A DNA stretch of 64,000 nucleotides, from the NCBI RefSeq assembly GCF_014646275.1, contig NZ_BMND01000006.1, positions 186,001 to 250,000 of the forward strand, written 5' to 3'. A program made the position numbers and the translations under genes. This stretch comes from Streptomyces kronopolitis. GTDB taxonomy: Bacteria > Actinomycetota > Actinomycetes > Streptomycetales > Streptomycetaceae. The notes below the pieces were generated by a model, which saw only the letters and a list, made by a program, of their open reading frames with translations, had not been told where the DNA came from and did no database searches. The stretch's first letter is position 1, and each line of letters opens with the position of its first letter. Positions 10,074 through 20,448 of this stretch are shown here, piece by piece.

Positions 10074-11105
10074 CTAGCTGGGGCGCTCGAAGTCCACCGA
10101 GCTGTAGGCGCGCAGCTTGGACAGCCGGTGCTGGGAGTCGATCTGGCGGATGGTGCCGGACTTCGACCGCATCACCAGGGACTGGGTGTAGGCGTTCTCG
10201 GCGCGGTAGCGCACCCCGCGCAGCAGTTCGCCGTCGGTGATGCCGGTGGCGACGAAGAAGACGTTGTCCCCGCGGACCAGGTCGCCGATCTCCAGCACCT
10301 TGTCCAGGTCGTGCCCGGCGTCCAGCGCGCGCTGGCGCTCCTCGTCGTCCTTGGGCCACAGCTTGCCCTGGAAGGCGCCGCCCAGGCACTTCAGCGCACA
10401 GGCCGCGATGATGCCCTCGGGCGTGCCGCCGATGCCCAGCAGCAGGTCCACGCCGGTGCCCTCGCGGGCCGCCATGATCGCGCCGGCGACGTCGCCGTCG
10501 GCGATGAACTTGATCCGGGCCCCGGCCTCCCGGACCTCCTTGACCAGGCCGTCGTGGCGGGGCCGGTCCAGGATGACCACGGTGACGTCCTCGACCGAGG
10601 ACTTCTTCGCCTTCGCGATCCGCTTGATGTTCACCGCCACCGGCGCCGTGATGTCGACGAAGTCCGCCGCCTCCGGGCCCGTGGCGATCTTGTCCATGTA
10701 GAAGACCGCGGACGGGTCGAACATCGAGCCGCGCTCGGCCACCGCCATCACGGACACGGCGTTGGCCATGCCCTTGGCGGTCAGCGTCGTGCCGTCCACC
10801 GGGTCCACGGCCACGTCGCACTCGGCGCCGGTGCCGTCGCCCACGCGCTCGCCGTTGTAGAGCATCGGGGCGTTGTCCTTCTCGCCCTCGCCGATGACCA
10901 CGACGCCGTTCATCGACACCGTGTGGATCAGGGCGCGCATGGCCTTGACCGCCGCGCCGTCCGCGCCGTTCTTGTCACCTCGTCCCACCCAGCGGCCCGA
11001 GGCCATGGCACCGGCCTCGGTGACCCGGACGAGCTCCAGGGCGAGGTTGCGGTCCGGGGCCTCGGGGCTGACCTCGAGCGGGGACGGGAGATGATGCTCG
11101 GTCAT
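10074..11105 (-). CDS. glpX: Class II fructose-1,6-bisphosphatase
   Basis: 343 residues, the usual GlpX length. It removes the 1-phosphate from fructose 1,6-bisphosphate, the committed step of gluconeogenesis, in the cytosol and with divalent metal. Metal and substrate motifs are present: [30 protein letters not shown], the inositol-phosphatase-type site [11 protein letters not shown] and [11 protein letters not shown]. It is transcribed alone toward wblI and shares the bidirectional terminator with it. Streptomycetes lack class I FBPase, so this is probably the only gluconeogenic FBPase; that last statement is family knowledge, not visible here. Confidence 0.95.
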   Translation of the reverse strand: MTEHHLPSPLEVSPEAPDRNLALELVRVTEAGAMASGRWVGRGDKNGADGAAVKAMRALIHTVSMNGVVVIGEGEKDNAPMLYNGERVGDGTGAECDVAVDPVDGTTLTAKGMANAVSVMAVAERGSMFDPSAVFYMDKIATGPEAADFVDITAPVAVNIKRIAKAKKSSVEDVTVVILDRPRHDGLVKEVREAGARIKFIADGDVAGAIMAAREGTGVDLLLGIGGTPEGIIAACALKCLGGAFQGKLWPKDDEERQRALDAGHDLDKVLEIGDLVRGDNVFFVATGITDGELLRGVRYRAENAYTQSLVMRSKSGTIRQIDSQHRLSKLRAYSSVDFERPS

Positions 11106-11322
11106 CGAGCGACCTTTCTGTACGGCGACGGCCGTGAAGGAGGAGGGCGGCGGTGCGGGGGTTTCCCCCAGAGGCTCACATTATCTTCCGGTCGCCAAAA
11201 TGAGCAGAGGGCCCTACGCATGAGCGGCCGCCCGGGGGCCGGGATCCGGGACGTTCGCGCAGGTGGCGGGCTTTGCCGGGGGGTGTGTCGGAGCCGCCCG
11301 GGGGATGGGGGACGATAGGGGC

Positions 11323-11868
11323 GTGGCAGGTATGCGAGGCAGGCAGACGGTGCGGGACATGGTCCTGTCACTGGCGGTGATCGGCATTCTCGTCGGGGTG
11401 ATCTACGTCTTCATCCCGCACGACGAGAGCGCCGACGCGGAGCGCACCGCGGTCAAGGCGGTCGACTACCGCGTGGAGCTGATCACGGCCCGGCGGGCGG
11501 CGCCGTACGCGGTCGCCGCACCCCAGGGGCTGCCCGGGACCTGGCGCGCCACCTCCGTGTCCTACCGGGCGAGCGAGGACGGCAAGGGCGGCGCCTGGCA
11601 TCTGGGCATGCTCGACCCGGAGCAGCAGTACGCCTCCGTCGAGCAGAGCGACGCCGCGCCGCGCGCGTTCATCAAGGGCGTCACGCTCGGCGCGACCAAG
11701 GTCGAGGGCAAGCAGGCCGTCGGCAGCAAGAAGTGGGACCGCTACCAGGGCGACAAGTACCGGGCGCTGGTCCGCGAGGAGCCCGGGGTGACCACGGTCG
11801 TCACGGGCACCGCGCCGTACGGCCGGCTCGCCGACCTGGCCGCCGCGCTGGTGGCGAAGAAGGGCTGA
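11323..11868 (+). CDS. DUF4245 membrane-anchored protein
   Basis: 181 residues from GTG 11323, MAGMRGRQTVRDM; the frame stays open upstream without family resemblance. A single membrane helix (VLSLAVIGILVGVIYVFIP) follows the short Arg-rich cytoplasmic end, so the remaining ~150 residues face outside. The external part shows the DUF4245 pattern: VDYRVELITARRAAPYAV, PGTWRATSVSYRA, WHLGMLDPEQQYASVEQS and TGTAPYGRLADLAAALV. The family is actinobacterial and has no established role. It is divergent from glpX and convergent with the nitroreductase-family gene. Confidence 0.85.
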   Translation: MAGMRGRQTVRDMVLSLAVIGILVGVIYVFIPHDESADAERTAVKAVDYRVELITARRAAPYAVAAPQGLPGTWRATSVSYRASEDGKGGAWHLGMLDPEQQYASVEQSDAAPRAFIKGVTLGATKVEGKQAVGSKKWDRYQGDKYRALVREEPGVTTVVTGTAPYGRLADLAAALVAKKG

Positions 11869-11910
11869 GCCCCCGGGCCGCGCGGCCGCGGCCCGCGAAT
11901 GACGTGAACA

Positions 11911-11948
11911 CAGGGCCCCACCGGCGGGAAATCGCCGGTGGGGCCCTG
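11911..11948. terminator. First of two tandem hairpins after the DUF4245 gene
   Basis: A perfect 16-bp stem (11911-11926 with 11933-11948) encloses a 6-base loop. Confidence 0.8.
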
Positions 11949-11952
11949 GCGT

Positions 11953-11997
11953 ACGAGGAGGCCGCCGCACCCGGCAGGGATGCGGCGGCCTCCTCGT
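11953..11997. terminator. Second tandem hairpin between convergent genes
   Basis: A 17-bp stem (11953-11969 with 11981-11997) with an 11-base loop begins four bases after the previous hairpin. The pair insulates two convergent genes. Confidence 0.8.
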
Positions 11998-12029
11998 CAT
12001 GAGGGGCCCCGGTGGGGCCCCGGCGGGGC

Positions 12030-12623
12030 TCAGACGGTGGTGACGGCCTCGTCGAAGGTGAGCCGCGGCGAGCGCGGGAAGAACGCCTCGGCGCCCGGCT
12101 TGCCCATGTTGATCACGAGGAAGGACTTCTGCTTGCCGTCGCCGAAGAACTCCTTGTCGATGCCGGTGAAGTCGAAGCCGGTCATCGGGCCGGCGGCGAG
12201 GCCCGCGGCGCGGACGCCGACGATGAAGTAGCCGGCCTGGAGGGTGGCGTTCTGGGTGCCGGCGGCCTCGCGGGGCGCGGCCTCTGAGAAGAACGCGTCC
12301 TTGACGCCCGGGGCGTGCGGGAAGAGGTGCGGCAGCTTCTCGTGGAACTCCAGGTCCACGGAGAGGATCGCGGTCAGCGGCGCGCTGAGGGTCTTCGGGC
12401 CGTTGGCACCCATGGCGTGCGTGACCAGGCGCTGACGGGCCTCCTGGGAGCGGACCAGGGTGATCCGCAGCGGCGACTGGTTGAAGGCGGTCGGGCCGAA
12501 CTTCACCAGGTCGTAGACGGCCTGGACCTGCTCGTCCGTCACCGGCTCGTCCGTGAACGTGTTGGCGGTCTGGGCCTCGCGGAAGAGGAGGTCCTGCGCG
12601 GCGGCGTCAAGGGCGAGAGACAT
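12030..12623 (-). CDS. Nitroreductase-family flavoenzyme, malonic semialdehyde reductase (RutE)-like
   Basis: 197 residues, the length of the RutE/HadB branch of the nitroreductase fold. It starts with LALDAAAQDLLFREAQTANT and has the FMN-contact patterns FGPTAFNQSPLRITLVRS, NATLQAGYFIVGVRAAGLAAGP and FLVINMGKPG. Family members use FMN and NAD(P)H to reduce malonic semialdehyde or other small carbonyls and nitro compounds; the true substrate here is unknown. A GAGGTG site precedes the ATG. The gene stands alone, with no pyrimidine-degradation genes beside it, so the rut pathway role is doubtful. Confidence 0.85.
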   Translation of the reverse strand: MSLALDAAAQDLLFREAQTANTFTDEPVTDEQVQAVYDLVKFGPTAFNQSPLRITLVRSQEARQRLVTHAMGANGPKTLSAPLTAILSVDLEFHEKLPHLFPHAPGVKDAFFSEAAPREAAGTQNATLQAGYFIVGVRAAGLAAGPMTGFDFTGIDKEFFGDGKQKSFLVINMGKPGAEAFFPRSPRLTFDEAVTTV

Positions 12624-12823
12624 AGGGGCACCTCGTGGTCAGCGTGGTAAGCGGTCGGCCGTCAGCGGCGCGGCGGACCGTACGGCCGCCGCACCCACTC
12701 CGGGGTTCTATCGTCTTTTACTCTAAGGCAGATAGGTTAAGTTTCAACTAAATCTGCGGCATTGTGAGGTGCTTCACACAGCCGCTCGCGGCGAGGGGGG
12801 AGAGGGCCGGCTGCGCGCCGAGG

Positions 12824-13132
12824 TCAGGCGCGCCCCGCCTCCGCCCCGTCCGGCGACTCCGCCAGCGCCGCGTCCAGCCGCTCCCGGGCACCGTCCAGCC
12901 AGCGGCGGCAGACCTTCGCCAGCGCCTCGCCGCGCTCCCACAGTGCGAGCGACTCTTCCAGCGTCGTGCCGCCCGCCTCCAGGCTGCGGACGACCTCGAT
13001 CAGCTCGTCCCGCGCCTGCTCGTAGCCGAGCGTGGAGTCCACCGGCTCCACGGCCGCCGCCGCGCCGGGGCCCGCGCCCACCGCCGCGCCCTGCTCCGCG
13101 TCCGCCGCGCCGTCCGTCTTCGCCTTCGCCAT
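12824..13132 (-). CDS. xseB: Exodeoxyribonuclease VII small subunit
   Basis: 102 residues. The XseB core [20 protein letters not shown] then [20 protein letters not shown] and [15 protein letters not shown] is complete, with an Ala-rich lead of ~35 residues that is common in Streptomyces. Several copies bind one XseA in the enzyme that degrades single-stranded DNA from both ends in repair. The start at 13132 lies 29 bases after the xseA stop, in the usual xseA-xseB order. Confidence 0.93.
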   Translation of the reverse strand: MAKAKTDGAADAEQGAAVGAGPGAAAAVEPVDSTLGYEQARDELIEVVRSLEAGGTTLEESLALWERGEALAKVCRRWLDGARERLDAALAESPDGAEAGRA

Positions 13133-13161
13133 GTGTCCCACCCTAAGAGTCCGTCGTCGTC

Positions 13162-14397
13162 CTATGCCGGGGCCGCGTCGGCGCCCGGATCGCCGCTCAC
13201 CCGCACCCGGAACGCGCCCTCGGCCACCCGGGCCCGCAGTTCCTCGTCCGCGCCCACCTCGCCGGGGCCGCGCACCGCCGACCCGTCCGGCTTCTGCAGC
13301 ACCGCGTAGCCGCGCTCCAGCGTCGCCTTCGGGGAGAGCGCGACCACCCGGGCCAGGGTGTGCGCCAGCTCGGAGTCGGCACGGTCCAGCAGATGCCCCA
13401 GGGTCCGCCGGCCGCGCTCCAGCAGCGCCGTGACCTGCTCCTCGCGGTCCTCGATCATCCGCTGCGGCCGCTGTATGCACGGCCGCTGGAGCGCGGCGTG
13501 CAGCCCCCGCTCCTCGCGCTGCACGAAGCCGTCGATGGCGCGCCACGCCCGCTCCCGCAGCTGGCCGATCCGGGCCAGCTCCTCGCCCACGTCCGGCACG
13601 ACCTTCTTCGCCGCGTCCGTCGGCGTCGAGGCGCGCAGATCGGCGACCAGGTCGAGCAGCGGGGTGTCCGGCTCATGGCCGATCGCCGAGACGACGGGGG
13701 TCGCGGCCGCGCCCACCGCCCGGATCAGCTGCTCGTCGGAGAACGGCAGCAGATCCTCCACGCTGCCGCCGCCGCGCGCCACGATGATCACGTCCACCTC
13801 GGGCAGCGCGTCCAGCTCCTGGACGGCGCCGATCACCTGGGGGACGGCATGGACCCCCTGCACCGGGACGTTGCGCACCGCGAAGCGGACGGCCGGCCAG
13901 CGGTGCCGGGCGTTCTCCAGGACGTCCCGCTCCGCCGCGCTCGCCCGGCCGCAGACCAGGCCGATCAGCTGCGGAAGGAACGGCAGCGGCTTCTTGCGGT
14001 CCGCCGCGAACAGCCCCTCCGCCGCCAGCGACTTCTTCAACTGCTCCAGCCGGGCGAGGAGTTCGCCGACCCCGACCGGCTTGATCTCGGCGGCCCGCAG
14101 GGACAGCTGGCCGCGCGGGGCGTACCACTCCGGTTTGGCGTGCACCACCACCCGGGCGCCCTCGCTCACCACCTCGGCGACCCTGTCGAAGACCTGGCGG
14201 TAGCACGTCACGCTCACCGAGATGTCGTGCGACGGGTCGCGCAGCGTCAGGAAGACCACGCCCGCGCCGGGCCGCCGGGAGAGCTGGGTGATCTGCCCCT
14301 CGACCCATACGGCGCCGAGCCGGTCGATCCAGCCGCCGATGAGCCGGGACACCTCGCCGACCGGGATCGGCGTTTCGGGGGACGTGGAGACAGCCAT
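13162..14397 (-). CDS. xseA: Exodeoxyribonuclease VII large subunit
   Basis: 411 residues from ATG 14397 ([20 protein letters not shown]). The N-terminal OB fold is at about 15-115 ([25 protein letters not shown]). The catalytic domain follows with [40 protein letters not shown] and [20 protein letters not shown], the conserved GGGS and GHE/D residues of the nuclease. The coiled-coil C-terminal part that wraps with XseB ends in the [11 protein letters not shown] pattern. The start fits the family better than the open upstream extension. It probably forms an operon with xseB and may be read from the permease gene upstream, 94 bases away. Confidence 0.94.
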   Translation of the reverse strand: MAVSTSPETPIPVGEVSRLIGGWIDRLGAVWVEGQITQLSRRPGAGVVFLTLRDPSHDISVSVTCYRQVFDRVAEVVSEGARVVVHAKPEWYAPRGQLSLRAAEIKPVGVGELLARLEQLKKSLAAEGLFAADRKKPLPFLPQLIGLVCGRASAAERDVLENARHRWPAVRFAVRNVPVQGVHAVPQVIGAVQELDALPEVDVIIVARGGGSVEDLLPFSDEQLIRAVGAAATPVVSAIGHEPDTPLLDLVADLRASTPTDAAKKVVPDVGEELARIGQLRERAWRAIDGFVQREERGLHAALQRPCIQRPQRMIEDREEQVTALLERGRRTLGHLLDRADSELAHTLARVVALSPKATLERGYAVLQKPDGSAVRGPGEVGADEELRARVAEGAFRVRVSGDPGADAAPA

Positions 14398-14491
14398 ACG
14401 AGCGAGAGTAGCGGCGGCCACCGACAGCGGCCGCGGCCGCGCGGGCGGCGGCCGGGCCCGGAGCCCGCCCTGCCGCCCCGTCCCCCGGCGC

Positions 14492-15976
14492 TCAGTCCCG
14501 CCCGGCGTCGTCCCCCGCCCCTCCACCACCGGTTCGGCCGCCCCGACGGTGCTGCACCACCAGCACCACCGCCCCCACCACCAGCCAGCACCCGCCGACG
14601 AGCTGCGCGGTAACGGACGCCTCGGCCAGGACCGCGGCCACCACGGCCAGGCCCAGCGACGGCGCCACCACGTGCCGCAGCACGCCCGGCAGCCCGGCCC
14701 GTTCGCGGGTCCGGAAGCGGAACCAGCCGATCACCGACGCGTGCAGCAGCCCGAACGCGGTCAGCGCCCCCACGCTCACGATCGACGACAGCAGCGCCAG
14801 TCCGTCGTCCCGGCGCGCCGCCCCCACCGCCGCCACCAGCGTCACCAGGGCCGCGCCCAGCAGCGCCCGGCGCGGCACCCCGCTGCCCGCGGCCACCTTC
14901 GCCATGCCCGGCGGCAGCCGCCGGTCCCGGGCCATCGCGAACAGCAGCCGCCCGGCCGCCGCCTGCCCCGCCAGCGCCGCGAACGCCGCCCCGACCGCCT
15001 TGCTCGCCGCCACCAGACCGTGCAGCGGGCGGCCGAGCGTCGCGTCGACCGTGGCGTAGAAGGCGTTGCCCTGCTGTGCCGGGTGCGCCGCCAGCTCCGC
15101 CGCGCTCATCGGCATCAGCAGCGCCGCCAGGTACGTCTGCGCGGCGAACAGCACCCCCGCCACCACCAGGCACGTCAGCACCGCCCGCGCCACCCGCTCC
15201 GGCCCGCCGTCCCGCCGGTCGCCGCCCCCGGCGTCCGCACCGCCGCCGCCCGCGGGCCGCCCCGCGGCCTCCTCCGCGAACGAGGCGATGGCGTCGAAGC
15301 CCAGATACGACAGCACCGCCACCGACACCGCGGACAGCACCGCCCCGGCCGCGAAGCCGCCCGCACCGGTCAGCGGCTCGGCCCAGCCCCGCCGCGCCCC
15401 GTGGGACAGCAGCTCGACGAGCGCCGACACCACGAACACCCCGAGCACCACGATCTCCATCGCCAGCACCGCGAAGCCGACCCGGGCCGCGGTCCGCACC
15501 CCCCACAGGTTCAGCAGCGTCGTCACGACCACCGCCAGCGCCGTCCACACCCACGCGTGCACCGACGGCACCACCGCGTGCAGCGCGATCCCGGAGAACA
15601 GATACGCCACCGCCGGCACCAGCAGATAGTCCAGCAGCGCCATCCACCCGGCGAGGAACCCGGCGCTCTCGTTCAGACCCGCCCGGGCGTACGCGTAGAC
15701 CGACCCGGCCCGCGGGGCGACCCGCACCATCTGGGCGTACGAGTACGCGGTGAACCCCATGGCGACGGTCGCGACGGCATAGACGGCCGTCACCGCCCCG
15801 TGCGAGGTGGCCTGGAGGGTGCCGAAGATCCCCACCGGCGCCATCGGGGCGATGAACAGCAGCCCGTAGACGATCAGATCCCGGGAGCCGAGCGTCCGCC
15901 GCAGCTCGCCCCCGCCCTCCTCCCGCGCGGCACGGCCTGTGGCATCGCCCGCTCCACCACCGTCCCTGCCCGGCAT
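14492..15976 (-). CDS. APC-family amino acid permease
   Basis: 494 residues from ATG 15976. After a 30-residue polar lead the protein is a string of about 12 membrane helices. The APC signature region is [20 protein letters not shown], with [27 protein letters not shown] and [14 protein letters not shown] further on. A Gly/Asp-rich cytoplasmic loop ([18 protein letters not shown]) interrupts the middle. Family members carry amino acids or amines with protons; specificity cannot be read. It is divergent from ispH, with about 85 bases between the starts. Confidence 0.9.
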   Translation of the reverse strand: MPGRDGGGAGDATGRAAREEGGGELRRTLGSRDLIVYGLLFIAPMAPVGIFGTLQATSHGAVTAVYAVATVAMGFTAYSYAQMVRVAPRAGSVYAYARAGLNESAGFLAGWMALLDYLLVPAVAYLFSGIALHAVVPSVHAWVWTALAVVVTTLLNLWGVRTAARVGFAVLAMEIVVLGVFVVSALVELLSHGARRGWAEPLTGAGGFAAGAVLSAVSVAVLSYLGFDAIASFAEEAAGRPAGGGGADAGGGDRRDGGPERVARAVLTCLVVAGVLFAAQTYLAALLMPMSAAELAAHPAQQGNAFYATVDATLGRPLHGLVAASKAVGAAFAALAGQAAAGRLLFAMARDRRLPPGMAKVAAGSGVPRRALLGAALVTLVAAVGAARRDDGLALLSSIVSVGALTAFGLLHASVIGWFRFRTRERAGLPGVLRHVVAPSLGLAVVAAVLAEASVTAQLVGGCWLVVGAVVLVVQHRRGGRTGGGGAGDDAGRD

Positions 15977-16061
15977 CGTGCCTCCTCGCCCGCGTCGCGC
16001 ACCCAGTCTGCGGCCACGGCGCGATCTTCCGGGGCGGTGGCACGCCCTTACGATGGGACGC

Positions 16062-17093
16062 ATGACTTCCTCGCCCAGCCCGAAGCCCGCCACCACCCCG
16101 GGCGACGACGCATCGCCCCGCAGCGGCCGGCGCAAGGTCCTGCTCGCCGCCCCCCGCGGCTACTGCGCGGGCGTGGACCGCGCCGTGATCGCCGTGGAGA
16201 AGGCACTGGAGCAGTACGGCGCCCCCGTCTACGTGCGCCACGAGATCGTGCACAACAAGTACGTCGTCAAGACCCTGGAGAAGAAGGGCGCCATCTTCGT
16301 CGAGGAGACCGAAGAGGTGCCCGAGGGCAACATCGTCATCTTCTCCGCCCACGGCGTGGCGCCCGTCGTCCACGACGAGGCCAAGCGCGGCAAGCTCGCC
16401 ACCATCGACGCCACCTGCCCCCTCGTCACCAAGGTCCACAAGGAAGCCGTCCGCTACGCCAAGGAGGACTACGACATCCTCCTGATCGGCCACGAGGGCC
16501 ACGAAGAGGTCATCGGCACCAGCGGCGAGGCCCCCGAGCACATCACCCTGGTCGACGGCCCCGGGGACGTCGCCAACGTCGAGGTCCGCGACCCGGACCG
16601 GGTCGTCTGGCTCTCCCAGACCACCCTGTCGGTCGACGAGACCATGGAGACCGTGGACGCCCTCAAGGGCCGCTACCCCAACCTCCTCTCGCCGCCCAGC
16701 GACGACATCTGCTACGCCACCCAGAACCGCCAGACCGCGGTCAAGCAGATGGGCGCCGAGGCCGACCTGGTCATCGTCGTCGGCTCCAAGAACTCCTCGA
16801 ACTCCGTGCGCCTGGTCGAGGTGGCGCTGGGCGCCGGCGCGAGCGCCTCGTACCTCGTCGACAGCGCTGACGAGATCGACGAGGCCTGGCTGGAGGGCGT
16901 CGGCACGGTCGGCGTCACCTCCGGTGCCTCGGTCCCCGAGATCCTCGTCCACGGCGTCCTGGACTGGCTCGCCGAGCGCGGCTACGAGGACGTCGAGACC
17001 CTCACGGCCGCCGAGGAGTCCATCGCCTTCTCGCTGCCCAAGGAGCTGCGCCGCGACCTGCGCGCCGAGGCGAAGGCCGCCACCGAGGGCTGA
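16062..17093 (+). CDS. ispH: 4-hydroxy-3-methylbut-2-enyl diphosphate reductase
   Basis: 343 residues. IspH (LytB) makes IPP and DMAPP in the last step of the MEP pathway, using a 4Fe-4S cluster. The cluster cysteines are in [34 protein letters not shown] and the late [18 protein letters not shown]. The conserved IFSAHGVAP and [14 protein letters not shown] stretches are present. Two in-frame ATGs exist at 16053 and 16062; the second is taken. It is monocistronic, divergent from the permease. Confidence 0.96.
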   Translation: MTSSPSPKPATTPGDDASPRSGRRKVLLAAPRGYCAGVDRAVIAVEKALEQYGAPVYVRHEIVHNKYVVKTLEKKGAIFVEETEEVPEGNIVIFSAHGVAPVVHDEAKRGKLATIDATCPLVTKVHKEAVRYAKEDYDILLIGHEGHEEVIGTSGEAPEHITLVDGPGDVANVEVRDPDRVVWLSQTTLSVDETMETVDALKGRYPNLLSPPSDDICYATQNRQTAVKQMGAEADLVIVVGSKNSSNSVRLVEVALGAGASASYLVDSADEIDEAWLEGVGTVGVTSGASVPEILVHGVLDWLAERGYEDVETLTAAEESIAFSLPKELRRDLRAEAKAATEG

Positions 17094-17178
17094 CCCCGGT
17101 CCACTCCGCCGTGCTTCCGGGACCGGGCGTGTGCCCATCCCGGGGGCGCGCCGCCCTGTCGGCGCCTAGCCTTTTCCC

Positions 17179-18072
17179 ATGAAGGTCTTCGGTGTGGACA
17201 TCGGCGGATCGGGCATCAAAGGTGCCCCGGTGGATCTGGAACGCGGCGATCTCACGGAGGAGCGCTACAAGGTACTGACCCCGCATCCGGCCACCCCGGA
17301 CGCGGTCGCGGACGGGGTCAGAGAGGTCGTGGACCACTTCGGCTGGTCCGGGCCGGTCGGCGCGACGTTCCCCGGGGTGGTCACCGACGGGACGACCCGT
17401 ACCGCCGCGAATGTCGACAAGGCATGGATCGGCACGGACGCCGGCGCGCTGCTCACCCGCAGCCTGGGCGGCGAGGCCGGCGGCCGCCCCGTCACCCTCC
17501 TCAACGACGCGGACGCCGCCGGCCTGGCCGAGATGCGCTACGGCGCGGGCCGCGGCCGGGCCGGCACGGTCATCCTGCTCACCCTCGGCACCGGCATCGG
17601 CAGCGCCGTCTTCACCGACGGCCGCCTCGTCCCCAATACGGAGCTGGGCCATCTGGAGCTGCACGGGCACGACGCCGAGAAGCGCGCCTCCACCAAGGCC
17701 AAGGAGGACGAGTCGCTCGGCTGGCACCACTGGGCGCACCGGGTCCAGAAGTACCTCGCCCATGTGGAGATGCTCTTCTCGCCCGAGCTGTTCGTGATCG
17801 GCGGCGGGGTCAGCCGCAAGGCGGACAAGTTCCTGCCGCTGATCGAGGGCATCAGGGCCGAGATCGTGCCGGCTCAGCTTCAGAACAACGCGGGGATTGT
17901 GGGGGCCGCGATGGCTGCGCACGCCGTTCGGGCTGGCGGGCCACCTGCCGTGGACGGTTCCCCGGCCGCGGCCGCTCCCGGTTCGCAGGCCGCGCCGTCG
18001 GCCGCCCCGGCTGCCCGAGCGGTGCGCTCCGCGGTCGATTCGCCGGTCGGTTGGCCCGACGGCGGGCGATGA
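17179..18072 (+). CDS. ppgK: Polyphosphate glucokinase, C-terminally extended
   Basis: 297 residues. PpgK phosphorylates glucose using polyphosphate (and often ATP) in the cytosol. The ROK-type phosphate site MKVFGVDIGGSGIKGAPVDL is at the start, with VGATFPGVVTDG, ILLTLGTGIGSAVFTDGRLV and FVIGGGVSRKADKFLPLIEG following. Family members end near residue 250, after PAQLQNNAGIVGAAMAA. Here the frame continues ~45 residues of low-complexity Ala/Pro/Gly sequence because no stop occurs, and this tail is antisense to the end of the DUF6542 gene. The tail is probably not functional; the catalytic part is intact. Confidence 0.93.
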   Translation: MKVFGVDIGGSGIKGAPVDLERGDLTEERYKVLTPHPATPDAVADGVREVVDHFGWSGPVGATFPGVVTDGTTRTAANVDKAWIGTDAGALLTRSLGGEAGGRPVTLLNDADAAGLAEMRYGAGRGRAGTVILLTLGTGIGSAVFTDGRLVPNTELGHLELHGHDAEKRASTKAKEDESLGWHHWAHRVQKYLAHVEMLFSPELFVIGGGVSRKADKFLPLIEGIRAEIVPAQLQNNAGIVGAAMAAHAVRAGGPPAVDGSPAAAAPGSQAAPSAAPAARAVRSAVDSPVGWPDGGR

Positions 18073-18763
18073 TCAGCACCCGGCGCACCAGCGCGAGCAG
18101 CGCGCAGATCAGTGTGCCCGCGTAGAGCCAGCCGGCGCTCAGCGCGAGGACGGTGAACAGGCCCATCAGCAGGCCCTCGAAGCCGTCCCCGCCGCGCTGG
18201 ATCGGCAGCGCGCCGAGGGTGAACGCGATCGGCAGCGTGACCGGCGCACAGACCAGGTCGTAGGGCCGCACCCACACCGCCGCGGCGATGCCCACGAGCA
18301 GGTAGCAGACGCCGTACGCGCCCGGTGCGCCGTCCAGCAGCAGGCGGTCCAGGAAGGCGAACCCCAGCAGCGCCAGCGTCGCCAGCAGCCAGCAGCCGAG
18401 ACCGGTGAGCCGGGCGGCCGGGATCCGGCCCGGCCGCCCGGGCGGCGGGGCGGGCAGGCGCCGGGGCTGTGCCTGGTGGACGGCCGAGGATTCGGGCGGT
18501 GACGGGGCGGGGGCCTGGGCGGGCCGGGCGGGGGCCCACGTGGTCCCGGCCGACGCGCGCCCGCGCGCCGAGGCGGGCACGGCCGCCGGCGCGGAGGCGG
18601 GCACCGAGGCGAACCCGGAGGCCCGCATCGCGGAGAGAAAGGCGTCGTCGGGGTCGGGTGCCACGGCCTCCGCGGGGCGCGGGAGCCGGGCGTCGGAGTC
18701 CACGGGCGGCCGTGCGGACCGCGGCGGACTGTACTGGGGCGTGCGCGCTTCGTGTTGCTCCAC
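17852..18763 (-). CDS. DUF6542-type membrane protein
   Basis: 303 residues. The first ~125 are Pro/Ala-rich and disordered. About 130-240 hold four membrane helices (LTGLGCWLLATLALLGFAFL; YGVCYLLVGIAAAVWV; LVCAPVTLPIAFTLGALPIQ; LLMGLFTVLALSAGWLYAGT), the DUF6542 pattern of actinobacteria. The last ~60 residues are Arg/Pro/Asn-rich and lie in the 221 bases shared with the end of ppgK on the opposite strand. Function unknown. The start at 18763 (ATG, MEQHEARTPQYS) faces ychF with about 240 bases between. Confidence 0.75.
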   Translation of the reverse strand: MEQHEARTPQYSPPRSARPPVDSDARLPRPAEAVAPDPDDAFLSAMRASGFASVPASAPAAVPASARGRASAGTTWAPARPAQAPAPSPPESSAVHQAQPRRLPAPPPGRPGRIPAARLTGLGCWLLATLALLGFAFLDRLLLDGAPGAYGVCYLLVGIAAAVWVRPYDLVCAPVTLPIAFTLGALPIQRGGDGFEGLLMGLFTVLALSAGWLYAGTLICALLALVRRVLIIARRRANRPANRPRSAPLGQPGRPTARPANRERPRPGNRPRQVARQPERRAQPSRPPQSPRCSEAEPARSRP

Positions 18764-19002
18764 CCGGCCACGGTAGGCCGCTAAGTGGGATTAACCGGTT
18801 ACGGGACACGCGCTTTGGCCGAGCTTGCGGCCGAGTTCGCGACCGGTGGCGCGGACCGGGGGCGCGGACCGGGGTGCGGCCGGTCCCGGTGGCGGCCACG
18901 CGCGCCCGCCCGCCCCGTAGACTGGTGGATCGGCCCTCCAGGGAGCACTCCCGGAGCGGCTGCCCACCCCACCACCTCCCCTTCGGAAGTCGAGTCGCCA
19001 CC

Positions 19003-20091
<1,089 letters not shown>

Positions 20092-20139
20092 CGGCTGACT
20101 TATCACCACGTCGCTGATCTGGCAAACATGCAGGTCAGA

Positions 20140-20177
20140 AAGGGTCCGACTCTTCGAAGTCGGGCCCTTAGGTTTTT
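20140..20177 (+). terminator. Intrinsic terminator after ychF, element-borne
   Basis: A 12-bp stem with one G-T pair (20140-20151 with 20158-20169) is followed by TAGG and a run of five T. It resembles in position and flanking GGTCAGAA the hairpin beyond attR (29146-29183), so the element appears to bring its own replacement terminator for ychF. Confidence 0.75.
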
Positions 20178-20180
20178 CCC

Positions 20181-20252
20181 GTGCTGGATAATCTGACACC
20201 TCGTCACCCGTCATCACCCCTGATCACCCGCACCGTGCTGGGGGTGCTGGAT
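20181..20252 (+). repeat. GTGCTGGAT direct repeats, left cluster (probable integrase arm sites)
   Basis: Copies are GTGCTGGAT at 20181-20189, GTGCTGG at 20235-20241 and GTGCTGGAT at 20244-20252, all in the same orientation as the set at 28985-29033. Tyrosine integrases bind short direct repeats on the arms of attP, and this arrangement fits; the binding is inferred. Confidence 0.6.
20204..20230 (+). repeat. Three TCACCC repeats with 10-bp period
   Basis: TCACCCG at 20204, TCACCCC at 20214 and TCACCCG at 20224 are spaced exactly one helical turn apart, within the left arm. They could be sites for an excisionase or other accessory protein. No such protein gene was recognised in the element. 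Confidence 0.45.
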
Positions 20253-20448
20253 TGCCGGAGGGGCTCCCGTGCTGACCCGTCGGCGTCTGGCAACTCGTCG
20301 GTAACACGGTCTACATCATCCTTCGGGAGGGTTCCTCCTGCAACCGGAGGATGACTTCGGAATGAGCGTAAATACTCCTTCGAATCGAACAAGCGTGCCA
20401 TATTCTACTTGGCCCGGAAGCTGCCATTCCGCGACAGGGGGTTCTGCC

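Noticed and set aside
14247..17138. 963-codon minus-strand frame across the permease and ispH
   Set aside because: It spans two well-identified genes in other frames; high GC keeps third-position frames open.
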